From Pedobacter zeae (GTDB lineage: Bacteria; Bacteroidota; Bacteroidia; Sphingobacteriales; Sphingobacteriaceae): a stretch of DNA of 64,000 bases. Each line of letters starts with the position of its first letter. The stretch's first letter is position 1. Shown here piece by piece: positions 1-8,508 of the stretch. Both the position numbers and the translations under genes were made by a program. Under the pieces are notes generated by a model. That model was not told the origin of the DNA and made no database searches. It saw nothing but the letters and a program-made list of their open reading frames with translations. The stretch covers positions 912,872-976,871 of the forward strand of contig NZ_JACIEF010000001.1 in the NCBI RefSeq assembly GCF_014196715.1. Reading direction: 5' to 3'.

Positions 1-804
1 TGTAGCCGGCTTACCACTAAGTTGTACAGTACCAGCTTTTCTTATGGAATTTATTTTCTGGGTAAAGAGCTACGTCAACCTATATATGCTATTTACGGGT
101 TTGTGCGTTTGGCTGATGAAATTGTAGATAGTTTCCATGATTATAACAAGAAATTTTTATTGGATAAATTTAAACAGGATACTTTTGAAGCCCTTAACCT
201 GGGCATTAGTTTAAACCCGGTTTTAAATTCGTTCCAAAAGGTTGTAAATCAATACCAGATCGATCACGAGCTCATTGTTCTTTTCCTCAGGAGCATGGAG
301 ATGGATCTTTCCGATCAAAACTATACCCCCGAGCTTTACAACGAATACATTTTAGGTTCTGCAGAAGTGGTGGGACTGATGTGTTTAAAAGTTTTTACCC
401 GGGATAGCGATGTGGATTACGAATATTTGAAGCCTTACGCCATGAAATTAGGCTCTGCGTTTCAGAAAGTTAATTTTTTAAGGGATGTGAGGGCCGATCA
501 TCAAACACTTGGCCGGAATTATTTCCCGAGTGTTAATTTGGCACTATTCTGCGATCGTCAAAAAAAAGAAATTGAAAAAGAAATTGAAACTGAATTTGCT
601 ATCGCCCTGAAGGGTATAAAGCTGTTGCCTGCAGCTTCCCGGAATGGTGTATATTTGTCGTACATCTATTATAAAAAATTATTCTCAAAGATTAAGCGTT
701 TAAGTGCTGAAAAAATTATGACAGAACGGATAAGGATTTCGAATACGCATAAAGTTGGTTTGATGTTCGATTCCATTATCCGCAATAGGTTAAATGTAAT
801 TTAA
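1..804 (+). CDS. crtB: Phytoene synthase, 3' part (5' end outside window)
   Basis: Trans-isoprenyl diphosphate synthase that condenses two geranylgeranyl diphosphates to phytoene, the first committed carotenoid step. The frame is open from base 1, before the TTG at 22: the residues read from base 1 (CSRLTTKLYSTSFS) match the usual N-terminal region of this family. The gene is therefore cut by the window edge and TTG 22 is not its start. Both Asp-rich motifs are visible: DEIVD in FVRLADEIVDSF and RDVRAD in NFLRDVRADHQTLGRNYFP. The stop directly abuts the idi ATG, so the two are probably translationally coupled. A squalene synthase is the main alternative, but the idi neighbour and the motif spacing favour CrtB. 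Phytoene desaturase would be expected just upstream, outside the window. Confidence 0.9.
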   Translation, partial: CSRLTTKLYSTSFSYGIYFLGKELRQPIYAIYGFVRLADEIVDSFHDYNKKFLLDKFKQDTFEALNLGISLNPVLNSFQKVVNQYQIDHELIVLFLRSMEMDLSDQNYTPELYNEYILGSAEVVGLMCLKVFTRDSDVDYEYLKPYAMKLGSAFQKVNFLRDVRADHQTLGRNYFPSVNLALFCDRQKKEIEKEIETEFAIALKGIKLLPAASRNGVYLSYIYYKKLFSKIKRLSAEKIMTERIRISNTHKVGLMFDSIIRNRLNVI

Positions 805-1347
805 ATGGAAGAACAGGTTATTTTGGTTGATGAGGAAGATGTGCCCAAAGGGCAGATGGGCAAAATGGAAGCACATGAGAAAGGTGTATTGCACCGTGCC
901 TTTTCTGTTTTTATTTTTAACTCTAAATGCGAACTGTTATTGCAACAGAGGGCACTGGGCAAATATCATTCGGCAGGCTTATGGACGAATACCTGCTGCA
1001 GCCATCCCCGTATCGGGGAAAGTAATATCCACGCCGCAAGCAGGAGGCTGGAAGAAGAAATGGGGATGAGGTGCGAACTGAATTACCTATTTAAATTTAC
1101 GTATAAGGCTGTATTTGAGGATGGCTTAACGGAACATGAGGTAGACCATGTTTTTTTTGGTATGAGCGATGAATTACCAGTTATAAACCATGATGAAGTA
1201 GAAACCTTTAAGTATATGGATCTGGTGGCACTGGCAGATGATATAGCCATTAATCCTGAGCGTTATACGCCATGGTTAAGAATCTGTTTTGATAAAGTTA
1301 TAGCACATCCATCAATTGCCAGAATAAAAAACGGGCATACAGCCTAA
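805..1347 (+). CDS. idi: Isopentenyl-diphosphate delta-isomerase, type 1
   Basis: Interconverts IPP and DMAPP and so supplies the allylic starter for prenyl chains. It is a 180-residue Nudix-fold protein. The catalytic Cys lies in NTCCSHP, the Nudix-like helix in RRLEEEMG, and the metal-binding Glu/His in EHEVDHVFFG. The ATG at 805 follows the crtB TAA (802-804) with no gap, which implies an operon with shared translation. Length is normal for type 1 enzymes. Together with crtB this marks a carotenoid/isoprenoid cluster continuing to the left of the window. Confidence 0.95.
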   Translation: MEEQVILVDEEDVPKGQMGKMEAHEKGVLHRAFSVFIFNSKCELLLQQRALGKYHSAGLWTNTCCSHPRIGESNIHAASRRLEEEMGMRCELNYLFKFTYKAVFEDGLTEHEVDHVFFGMSDELPVINHDEVETFKYMDLVALADDIAINPERYTPWLRICFDKVIAHPSIARIKNGHTA

Positions 1348-1360
1348 GCCGTATACCCGT
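1331..1360 (+). terminator. Hairpin overlapping the idi stop
   Basis: ACGGGCATAC (1331-1340) pairs with GTATACCCGT (1351-1360) with one G-T type mismatch around a 10-base loop. The stem contains the last codons and stop of idi. No T-run follows, so a role as terminator or 3' stability element is tentative. Confidence 0.4.
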
Positions 1361-1532
1361 ATCTAAATTAACGCTCTCGGGGACAAATATAAGACTAGTT
1401 TATGAAATTCCTAATGGTTTAATATTTCTTTTACTTTAAAATTATAGTTTACAGCATGGATTTATGCTGATTTGAAATTAAGATGTTAATATATAGGGTT
1501 TTATAAATCCAGACTGAAACAGGGTTTTTTTT

Positions 1533-1563
1533 AAAAAAAATTCGATCATCGGCTTTTTGATCG
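1533..1563 (-). terminator. Probable intrinsic terminator of the KTSC gene
   Basis: On the minus strand CGATCA (1563-1558) and TGATCG (1548-1543) form a short stem followed by a T-tract (the A-run 1533-1540 on the plus strand). It lies about 70 bases past the end of the minus-strand KTSC gene. The rest of the idi-KTSC gap shows nothing recognisable. Confidence 0.5.
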
Positions 1564-1633
1564 TTTATCCGGTTGTATTCCTGCAGACACCTTTTTGCGA
1601 ACTTTCTTTTCGATCAATCAGCGCATTGCTATA

Positions 1634-1837
1634 TCATTCTTCATCCAGTTTCTGGAATTTATATTGATCTCTTATGTGGGCATTAAAATATCTTCCTTTT
1701 GATCCTGAGGCTTTTAATAGCTTATAAACTTTTTCAGGAACATTTTTGTAGAGGTAAACCATATCAGTCGTAAATACGATTTTCAATGTAGCGGTAGCTT
1801 TTTCATAACTAAAATATTTAATTACTGATGATGGCAT
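1634..1837 (-). CDS. KTSC domain protein
   Basis: A 67-residue protein that is essentially one KTSC domain. It starts with the typical SSVIKYFSYE strand, has the VYLYKNVPEKVYKLL segment, and ends with the hallmark SKGRYFNAHIRDQY that names the family. KTSC proteins occur alone or fused to other domains; their biochemical role is not established, so no function is assigned. It is apparently monocistronic, with an intrinsic terminator candidate downstream on the minus strand. Confidence 0.8.
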   Translation of the reverse strand: MPSSVIKYFSYEKATATLKIVFTTDMVYLYKNVPEKVYKLLKASGSKGRYFNAHIRDQYKFQKLDEE

Positions 1838-1881
1838 AACCCTATGCTTTATAAAAATTAAATAGCTGCATTGCCAATGGT

Positions 1882-2262
1882 TTAATCGTTTTTAAGTTCC
1901 GATTCTTCTTTAGCCACCTTTATTTTTTCTTTTTTGAGATCAATTCTGATGATGTTGTATAAGCTCATGTATACGTTTGCCATCCAAACGATGGAGAAAA
2001 ATGCAATAAGGTAACCACGCCAACCGGGGTAAATTAAAGTAAACTTGGTAACTAGCAATAAAATGGCGGTAACGTAATGGCTAAAGCAAAATTCGCAGGT
2101 AAAAACATAAAAGAATTTCCTTTTAATGAGTTTGTTGCAATTTTTCGAACGGTCTACGCAAAATTCCCGTATTTCTTTAAAAATTTCTTCCTTGGTAACA
2201 GTCCAGGCTGCACAGGCAACGGGCAGGGCCATTATAAATAGATAATAAATGTGTGTTTCCAT
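1882..2262 (-). CDS. Hypothetical integral membrane protein
   Basis: A 126-residue protein from the ATG at 2262. The frame is open back to a TTG at 2289, but the ATG is preferred. Hydrophobic segments are visible near the N-terminus (YYLFIMALPVACAAWTV), in the middle (HYVTAILLLVTKF) and after it (YLIAFFSIVWMANVYM), followed by a lysine/glutamate-rich cytoplasmic tail. The motif CEFCFSHYV between helices resembles the CxFC motif of small DUF1360-like membrane proteins, but I cannot assign a family firmly. Function unknown. Confidence 0.6.
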   Translation of the reverse strand: METHIYYLFIMALPVACAAWTVTKEEIFKEIREFCVDRSKNCNKLIKRKFFYVFTCEFCFSHYVTAILLLVTKFTLIYPGWRGYLIAFFSIVWMANVYMSLYNIIRIDLKKEKIKVAKEESELKND

Positions 2263-2302
2263 AACAATCAGATCCGGGTATAAGTACAACCTTAAAGCCC
2301 TG

Positions 2303-2331
2303 AAAATGTTTAATTAAGCGAGAAACATTTT
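2303..2331. repeat. Inverted repeat in divergent gap
   Basis: AAAATGTTT (2303-2311) is followed after 11 bases by its exact complement AAACATTTT (2323-2331). It lies between the divergent membrane-protein gene (start 2262) and the small ORF at 2372. It could be an operator for either gene or a leader hairpin. Confidence 0.35.
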
Positions 2332-2371
2332 AAGTATATTTATGTTAGTTCATTATCTAATCAATATTGTT

Positions 2372-2560
2372 ATGGAAAGATCAGAGATTATATCGCTGTT
2401 GGAAGTTATCAATCAACAGGTTAGTTCGTCAATTTTGGGTGGAATGGAAGAAGAATATGAAGAACTGGAAAGTATGGGACTGATTAAAATTAATCGCGAA
2501 TCGGTACAATGGTCGGCCGCAATGACACCCGCCGGAAATGCTTATTTAGGGCATGATTAA
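2372..2560 (+). CDS. Small hypothetical protein
   Basis: A 62-residue acidic protein. The ATG at 2372 is preferred over the upstream ATG at 2342, which would add ten mostly hydrophobic residues unlike the rest. The C-terminal half (LESMGLIKINRES...AAMTPAGNAYL) has the spacing often seen in the wing region of winged-helix proteins, but the protein is too short to call one. No partner is evident. About 265 bases without a gene follow, containing only a candidate -7 box. Confidence 0.5.
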   Translation: MERSEIISLLEVINQQVSSSILGGMEEEYEELESMGLIKINRESVQWSAAMTPAGNAYLGHD

Positions 2561-2764
2561 TTGCCTGGTATGAATAGTCATGTTTAATTCCTTTCGGAGA
2601 TAAATTGCTGATATTATGGGGAATGAACGGTTAAAATTTCTGTATTAAATTAAACGCACAGATTTTTTATTCCGCTAAGGTTCAATCGAAATGAATTAAC
2701 TGAGTATTGTCGCTGTTTTAAGCATTACGACTAAAGTCTGACTGATTTATTTCCGGAATTCTAG

Positions 2765-2772
2765 TAGATTTG
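2765..2772 (+). promoter_or_regulatory. -7 box TAGATTTG of the HipA-like gene
   Basis: Matches the Bacteroidota TAnnTTTG element 54 bases before the ATG at 2827. No clear -33 TTG is seen at the expected distance. Confidence 0.4.
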
Positions 2773-2826
2773 CGGTAAGTTTAGAGGTGTGCCCAAAGAA
2801 TAAACGGCGCATTTTATTCCGCAGCT

Positions 2827-3618
2827 ATGAACGATTTACAACTCAGAACAGTAAATGTTACCCGATATGTTACGCCTTTGCGTGAAGGAGGATCGATGCC
2901 TGCCATTGCGGAGGCCGACGATAATTTCCTGTATGTTCTTAAATTTAGGGGTGCCGGCCAAGGCACCCGGGCGCTGATTGCAGAGCTGATAGGGGGTGAG
3001 ATTGCCCGAATACTGGGGTTGCGTGTACCAGAATTGGTTTTTGCCAATCTTGATGAGGCTTTTGGAAGAACTGAACCTGATGAAGAAATCCAGGATTTGT
3101 TAAAATCAAGCGTTGGCTTAAATTTAGCATTACACTACCTTTCGGGCGCCATTACCTTCGATCCGACGGTAACTACGGTTGATGCCCGGCTGGCTTCACA
3201 GATTGTGTGGTTAGATTGCTTTTTAACCAATATGGACCGTACCTGCCGCAATACCAATATGTTGATCTGGCATAAAGAGCTCTGGTTGATTGATCATGGG
3301 GCATCCCTGTACTTTCATCATTCCTGGCAAAACTGGCAGGAACAGGCTATTAAGCCTTTCTTTTTAGTGAAAGACCATGTTTTATTACGATGGGCTACTG
3401 AGCTTGAAAGCGTTCATGATGAATTTACTAAAATGCTCACACCCGAAAAAATAGCGGCGGTAATCAATTTAATTCCGGATGATTGGTTGGAAAGTGAAAC
3501 AACCTTCGAAACCAAAGAAGATTATCGTAAAGCTTATATTTATTTCCTTTCCGAAAGGTTATCACATTCAGACATCTTTTTAAAAGAAGCACAGCATGCA
3601 AGGGAAGTTCTTATTTGA
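2827..3618 (+). CDS. HipA-like kinase (HipA_2 family)
   Basis: A 263-residue protein of the HipA_2 type, related to the kinase domain of the HipA toxin but shorter and without the HipA N-terminal subdomain. An N-terminal strand-loop region contains FLYVLKFRGAGQGTRALIAELIGGEIARILGL, split here from the nucleotide-binding helix. The catalytic loop is NMDRTCRNTNML with Asp137 as probable catalytic base, and LIDHGASLYF carries Asp156 in the DFG-like metal position. The residues needed for phosphotransfer thus appear present. Its 3' end overlaps the next gene by 23 bases, so the two are almost certainly co-expressed. No HipB-like antitoxin is adjacent. Substrate unknown. Confidence 0.75.
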   Translation: MNDLQLRTVNVTRYVTPLREGGSMPAIAEADDNFLYVLKFRGAGQGTRALIAELIGGEIARILGLRVPELVFANLDEAFGRTEPDEEIQDLLKSSVGLNLALHYLSGAITFDPTVTTVDARLASQIVWLDCFLTNMDRTCRNTNMLIWHKELWLIDHGASLYFHHSWQNWQEQAIKPFFLVKDHVLLRWATELESVHDEFTKMLTPEKIAAVINLIPDDWLESETTFETKEDYRKAYIYFLSERLSHSDIFLKEAQHAREVLI

Positions 3619-3979
3619 GTATGCTGTAATTCGCGTGATGCCCAGGGTAGAACGCGAAGAATTTATCAATGTGGGGATCATTTTGTTTTGTGCAAAGCAG
3701 AAGTTTTTAAAAAGTATTTTTGCTTTAGATGAAAACAGGATCAAAGCTTTTTCTGCTGATATTGATGTTTCGGAACTGAAAGCGAACCTAACCGCATTCG
3801 AGCGGATCAGCGTTGGGGCAGAAGGATCGGGCCCAATTGGCCTGTACGACCAGGCCTCGCGTTTCAGGTGGCTTACGGCAACCAGGAGCACCGTGGTACA
3901 ATGCTCAAAAGTACACCCGGGTTTTTGTGACGATGCCGAAGAAACTTTATTAAGGTTGCACCGGGAACTGGTTTTGTAA
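3596..3979 (+). CDS. DUF3037 family protein
   Basis: A 127-residue protein beginning FLFEYAVIRVMPRVEREEFINVGIILFC, the typical DUF3037 start, and ending with a short helix around FCDDAEETLLRLHREL. The family is uncharacterised. It overlaps the preceding HipA-like kinase gene by 23 bases in another frame, a tight coupling that suggests the two act together, for example as kinase and partner or regulator. That last point is inference. Confidence 0.75.
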   Translation: MQGKFLFEYAVIRVMPRVEREEFINVGIILFCAKQKFLKSIFALDENRIKAFSADIDVSELKANLTAFERISVGAEGSGPIGLYDQASRFRWLTATRSTVVQCSKVHPGFCDDAEETLLRLHRELVL

Positions 3980-4028
3980 TAAGCCGTTTCCTGTTATCCA
4001 AACAATACAATAATTTAACCATCTAACC

Positions 4029-5948
4029 TTGTCAAAAGAATATTTTAAAAGGCTTCAGGACCTGCTTAACACCGAGCGGGAAGAAGATTTACAATCCTAT
4101 TTAAAACTTACTGAAAATACTTCTGCAGCAGATAGGAGGGCTTTGGGTTTAACCTGGTACCCGATTGCAATCAGGAGCACAGAAGTTGGCCGTGGTGATT
4201 ATTTAACTGTGGAGCTGGAAAGAACAACCCATCAGGATTTTTCTCATCAGTTCCGTTTTGGTTCTGCTGTAGTGTTATTTTCCAACCACGATGCTAAAGA
4301 AAACCGTTTAGAAGGAATTATAACACACCAGGCTGGGAACAGGATGAAAATCAGCTTTCGTGTTGATGAATTACCGGATTGGACCGGAAATGGCAAACTC
4401 GGGGTAGATCTACTTTTTGATAATAACAGTTATGATGAAATGCAGCGTGCACTTCAACAGGCGGCACATCTGGCCGAAAACGAATCGGAAAATAAACTGA
4501 TCCGTATTTTAACAAAAGGAGAAAAGCCTTCATTTCAGGGGGAGGAAAAATTTATTATTCCCAATACACTGAACGACTCGCAGCAATTGGCCGTGAATAA
4601 AATTATTGCTGCCGATCATTTGGCTGTAGTACATGGTCCTCCTGGAACAGGAAAAACCACTACGCTGGTACATGCCATAAAATCGCTGACGAAACATCAT
4701 GATCAAAAAATATTGGTTGTTGCGCCCAGTAATACCGCTGTTGATTTACTCACAGAGAAGTTAGCTGCTGAGGGATTAAAAGTAATCCGTGTAGGTAACC
4801 CGGCAAGGGTTTCTGAAAAGTTAATGGCAGCGACGCTCGATCATCAGATGGCCGGTCATCCGGAGATGAAAACCGTTAAAGCCTTAAAAAAACAGGCAGG
4901 TGAGTATAAAAGCATGGCGCACAAATATAAGCGGAGTTTTGGCAAAGCGGAGCGCGACCAACGCAAGGCATTGTTTGATGAAGCACATAAAATTGGAAAA
5001 GAAGTAGAGCGAACCGAGCAGTACATTATGGATAACCTGTTTACCAAAGCACAGGTTATTACGGCTACTTTGGTAGGAGCGAACCATTATACTGTCAGAA
5101 ACTTAAAATACAATACCATTGTTATCGACGAAGCAGGGCAAGCTTTGGAACCAGCATGCTGGATACCGATTTTAAAGGCACAGAAAGTAATATTAGCCGG
5201 GGATCATTTCCAACTTTCTCCAACCATAAAATCAACTGAAGCGGCCAGAAACGGCTTAAGTAATACATTACTGGAAAAAGCGGTAAATCTTCATCCGGAA
5301 TCGGTTGTATTATTAACTGAGCAATACAGGATGAATGCAGCTATTATGGGCTATTCATCCCAGGTATTTTATAAAAATGAATTAAAAGCCCATCAATCTG
5401 TTGCAAATCATCTGTTGTTTACCGGCGATCAACCGATTCAGTTTATCGATACCGCAGGTTGCAGTTACGATGAAAAATTAGACGGCACCAGTACTACCAA
5501 CCCTGATGAAGCAGCGTTTTTGATTAAACATTTAACTCATCTGGTTACAGGTTTGTCAGATCAAACCTTAACTGGAAGCTTTCCGTCTGTTGCTATTGTT
5601 TCTCCATATAAACAGCAGGTTCAGATTTTAAATGACTTGGTTCAGGAAAATGAAATTTTAATTCCATATCGAAATAAAATCGCGGTGAATACCATTGATA
5701 GCTTTCAGGGACAGGAACGGGAGGTGGTTTACATCAGCCTGACCAGAAGTAATGGCGATGGAAGTATAGGTTTTTTATCTGATACGAGAAGAATGAATGT
5801 AGCCATGACCAGGGCCAGGAAAAAGCTGGTTGTGATCGGGGATAGTGCTACATTATCGAAATCCAGTTTTTATGCTGAGTTTATCCGGTATACAGAGCAA
5901 CTGAATGCTTACCACAGTGCCTGGGAATTTACAGACTTATATCCATAA
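4029..5948 (+). CDS. Superfamily 1 DNA/RNA helicase (Dna2/IGHMBP2-like)
   Basis: A 639-residue SF1B-type helicase that would unwind nucleic acid using ATP. The N-terminal 190 residues resemble the beta-barrel region of IGHMBP2/UPF1 relatives. Walker A VHGPPGTGKTTTL is near residue 201, motif II VIDEAGQALEPA near 364, motif III AGDHFQLSPT about 25 residues later, motif V/VI region SFQGQERE near 560 and MTRARKKL near 595. The start is TTG at 4029 (TTG TCA AAA GAA), since the expected N-terminus YFKRLQDLLNTEREED follows immediately and no ATG is suitably placed. It is convergent with topB. Cellular role not determined. Confidence 0.85.
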   Translation: MSKEYFKRLQDLLNTEREEDLQSYLKLTENTSAADRRALGLTWYPIAIRSTEVGRGDYLTVELERTTHQDFSHQFRFGSAVVLFSNHDAKENRLEGIITHQAGNRMKISFRVDELPDWTGNGKLGVDLLFDNNSYDEMQRALQQAAHLAENESENKLIRILTKGEKPSFQGEEKFIIPNTLNDSQQLAVNKIIAADHLAVVHGPPGTGKTTTLVHAIKSLTKHHDQKILVVAPSNTAVDLLTEKLAAEGLKVIRVGNPARVSEKLMAATLDHQMAGHPEMKTVKALKKQAGEYKSMAHKYKRSFGKAERDQRKALFDEAHKIGKEVERTEQYIMDNLFTKAQVITATLVGANHYTVRNLKYNTIVIDEAGQALEPACWIPILKAQKVILAGDHFQLSPTIKSTEAARNGLSNTLLEKAVNLHPESVVLLTEQYRMNAAIMGYSSQVFYKNELKAHQSVANHLLFTGDQPIQFIDTAGCSYDEKLDGTSTTNPDEAAFLIKHLTHLVTGLSDQTLTGSFPSVAIVSPYKQQVQILNDLVQENEILIPYRNKIAVNTIDSFQGQEREVVYISLTRSNGDGSIGFLSDTRRMNVAMTRARKKLVVIGDSATLSKSSFYAEFIRYTEQLNAYHSAWEFTDLYP

Positions 5949-5992
5949 AGGTGTTGCATTGTGGTTCTCAGCAGGAAAGTCATTAAAGGTGT

Positions 5993-7852
5993 TTATTGTT
6001 CAACCTTTTCAGCTTTCTTTTCCTCTTCAAGTTTGCCTGATATACTTGCACCGGCAATTAACAGTTCGTGTGTAATGGTTTTAGTATATTCTGTAATTTC
6101 AGATTTAAAATCCTTTACCGATGATCCGGAACGAATTTCTTCCAACCTTTTTTCCCATTGTCCGGTAAGTTCGGCCTGCGCGATTTTTTTATCTTTTACT
6201 ACTTCGTAAACAGCCAAACCTTTATTAGTAGGTACAAGATTTCTCTTTTCCCTTGTGATATATTCTCTGGTAATTAACGTTTCTATAATAGACGCCCGTG
6301 TGGCCGGAGTGCCTAGGCCGCTATCTTTCATTGCATAACGCAGCTCTTCATCTTCAATCTCCTTCCCGCAGGTTTCGAGTGCTTTTAACAGTGATGCCTC
6401 GTTATACATAGGCTTTGGTTTGGTCTGCTTTTCCAGAAGTGATTTTTCGGTGATAGGCAACTGTTCGCCAACCGCAATTTTCGGTAGTGCGGCATTATCT
6501 TCGTCTTTTTTATCATCTTCGGGATCATTAAAAACAGCTCGCCAACCTGCAGATCGGATTACTGTTCCATTGGCTACAAAGGTAACACCCGATTGTATGG
6601 TGATTTTAGTAAGCTCTTTTAAGCATTCCTGGTGAAATGCTTCAATCATGCGACCAACAACCATATCATAAACCGCCTGTTTATCCGCACTTAAGCCATA
6701 TGCCTGTTCGCCGGTAGGTAAAATAGCATGGTGATCGGTTACTTTTTTGGCATTAACACTTCGTTTATTTAATGCAACGGTTTGCAGAAACTGTGCTTGT
6801 TTTCCAAAATCAGGATGACCGGTAAATTTTGCAATCAGATCCGGAACGCCGGCAAAAATATCGTCGCCAATATAGCGCGAACCGGTACGGGGATAAGAAA
6901 CCAATTTACTCTCGTACAGGTTTTGTAGGATACTAAGTGTTTGATCGGCAGTGTATCCTTTTTTCTTATTGGCTTCCTGTTGCAAACTACTCAAATCATG
7001 CAGGAGCGGCGGAGGTTCTTTTCTTGGTTTAGCTTCAACCGCCGTAATATTGCCTCCGGCCGGGAAACCCGAAGCTACATCCTCAACCAGTACAAATAAC
7101 TTTTCTGCTTCTTCCTTTTCTTTATAATTAGCGGTTGATATGGCCTTAAAAACCTGTTCATCTTTGGAAAGTAAGATGCTGATCTGATAGTAAGTTTGAG
7201 GAACGAAATTTTTAATCTCCAAAAAACGGGCACAGATCATAGCCAGGGTAGGTGTTTGTACCCGCCCCAACGAAAGAACAGTTCTGTTGCCGGCAGAAAT
7301 ACTCAGTGCCTGTGTAGCATTCATTCCTACCAACCAATCGGATTCTGAACGACAGTGGGCCGAATTAAACAAGGTATCGTAATCTGTACCCGGTTTTAGG
7401 TTTCTGAAGCCGTCTTTTATCGCCTCGTCGGTTTGTGAGGAGATCCAAAGGCGTTTAAAAGGCTTTTTGCATTTGAGGTAATAGTAAATATACCTAAAGA
7501 TCAATTCGCCCTCACGTCCCGCATCTGTTGCTACAATAATTTCTGTAGCCTCATCGAAAAGCTTTTTGATGGTATCCAGCTGTTTCCTCACCGCCGGATC
7601 TTCCACAAAACCATCTTTGGTTTTGATTTTTCTTACCGCGAGTTTAAATTTTTGGGGCAGCATGGGTAAATGCTGTTTCCGCCAGCCGATAAAGCCATAA
7701 TCCTGTGGTGGTGCCAATTGTAACAAATGCCCAAATGCCCAGGTAAAAGAATATCCTTTACCTTCAATGTATCCATCTTTTCTGGTGGTTGCCCCGAAAA
7801 CTTTGGCAAGCTCACGGCCAACAGAGGGCTTTTCTGCAATTACAATCTTCAT
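5993..7852 (-). CDS. topB: DNA topoisomerase III (type IA)
   Basis: A 619-residue type IA topoisomerase that passes single strands through a transient 5'-phosphotyrosyl break and decatenates replication intermediates. The TOPRIM domain opens with MKIVIAEKPSVGRELAKVFG and carries the acidic metal site in TDAGREGELIF. The nucleophile is Tyr320 in LVSYPRTGSRYIG. The C-terminus ends in a Lys/Glu-rich tail without the zinc ribbons seen in TopA. It is convergent with the SF1 helicase gene, 44 bases apart. RecQ, the usual functional partner of Topo III, is encoded 28 kb away in this window. Confidence 0.93.
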   Translation of the reverse strand: MKIVIAEKPSVGRELAKVFGATTRKDGYIEGKGYSFTWAFGHLLQLAPPQDYGFIGWRKQHLPMLPQKFKLAVRKIKTKDGFVEDPAVRKQLDTIKKLFDEATEIIVATDAGREGELIFRYIYYYLKCKKPFKRLWISSQTDEAIKDGFRNLKPGTDYDTLFNSAHCRSESDWLVGMNATQALSISAGNRTVLSLGRVQTPTLAMICARFLEIKNFVPQTYYQISILLSKDEQVFKAISTANYKEKEEAEKLFVLVEDVASGFPAGGNITAVEAKPRKEPPPLLHDLSSLQQEANKKKGYTADQTLSILQNLYESKLVSYPRTGSRYIGDDIFAGVPDLIAKFTGHPDFGKQAQFLQTVALNKRSVNAKKVTDHHAILPTGEQAYGLSADKQAVYDMVVGRMIEAFHQECLKELTKITIQSGVTFVANGTVIRSAGWRAVFNDPEDDKKDEDNAALPKIAVGEQLPITEKSLLEKQTKPKPMYNEASLLKALETCGKEIEDEELRYAMKDSGLGTPATRASIIETLITREYITREKRNLVPTNKGLAVYEVVKDKKIAQAELTGQWEKRLEEIRSGSSVKDFKSEITEYTKTITHELLIAGASISGKLEEEKKAEKVEQ

Positions 7853-8055
7853 GAATGGACTTATCTTTTCAACCCCAAAGATGATTAAAATATCGGCAAC
7901 AGATTAAAAAAAATTACTCACAATGTATTTAATACCCGTTTTTGGTAAACAATTATCTGAAAATTTTGTCCATCATTTGGATCGGTAATTTTTATATCGA
8001 ATTGATTAACAATTCAGTAATATATCCATCTAATGGTTACAATTTATTTCAATGA

Positions 8056-8508
8056 ATGGATAAAATTTATGAATTGGCGGGAAATAAAATAAAAGTAGTG
8101 CTCGAGCCTCAATTAATCAGGGTATATGGTAATGCTCAACTTTGGGCTTACCTCAAGGGCAAAGCAGATAGGAGGTCTGAGCGGTCTGAGCTTTTGGTAA
8201 ATACGATTAAAGCCGACTATGAACATCATTTTGGCCAGGCACTTGCTATTTCTAATGCTTCGTTAATAGTAGAAATACTGGTGCATATTTATTGCGATTA
8301 CCTGGGTTTATCTTTCAACCGTATCGTGCCAATAAAATGGATTCGGAATGTGGTTAAAAAGCTGCTTAAAAGAGCCGAAGTAGTAGATTGCGGTGAAAAA
8401 AGTGTAGACAGCAACCGCTGGGTATGGGATTTGTTGGCAGGGAGTAAAGCCCTGTTTATCAGGATTCTTCCTGAAAACCTTAACGCCAGGAATATCAAAC
8501 AGCATTAA
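8056..8508 (+). CDS. Hypothetical protein, 150 aa
   Basis: I do not recognise this family. The N-terminal 50 residues look like a small alpha/beta unit (MDKIYELAGNKIKVVLEP...), followed by a stretch with long hydrophobic helices (NASLIVEILVHIYCDYLGLSF). A basic segment KKLLKRAEV follows. No signal peptide is visible. The last four bases overlap the end of the convergent L,D-transpeptidase gene. The ~200 bases upstream are AT-rich without an exact -7 box. Confidence 0.55.
   Translation: MDKIYELAGNKIKVVLEPQLIRVYGNAQLWAYLKGKADRRSERSELLVNTIKADYEHHFGQALAISNASLIVEILVHIYCDYLGLSFNRIVPIKWIRNVVKKLLKRAEVVDCGEKSVDSNRWVWDLLAGSKALFIRILPENLNARNIKQH

Noticed and set aside
22..804. TTG at base 22 as the true start of the phytoene synthase
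   Set aside because: The frame is open from base 1 and those residues match the family N-terminal region, so the gene begins outside the window.
3596..8508. Possible defence island (HipA-like kinase, DUF3037, SF1 helicase, topoisomerase III)
   Set aside because: The helicase and topoisomerase III look like ordinary chromosomal enzymes, are convergent rather than co-directional, and no nuclease effector or defence family is adjacent.
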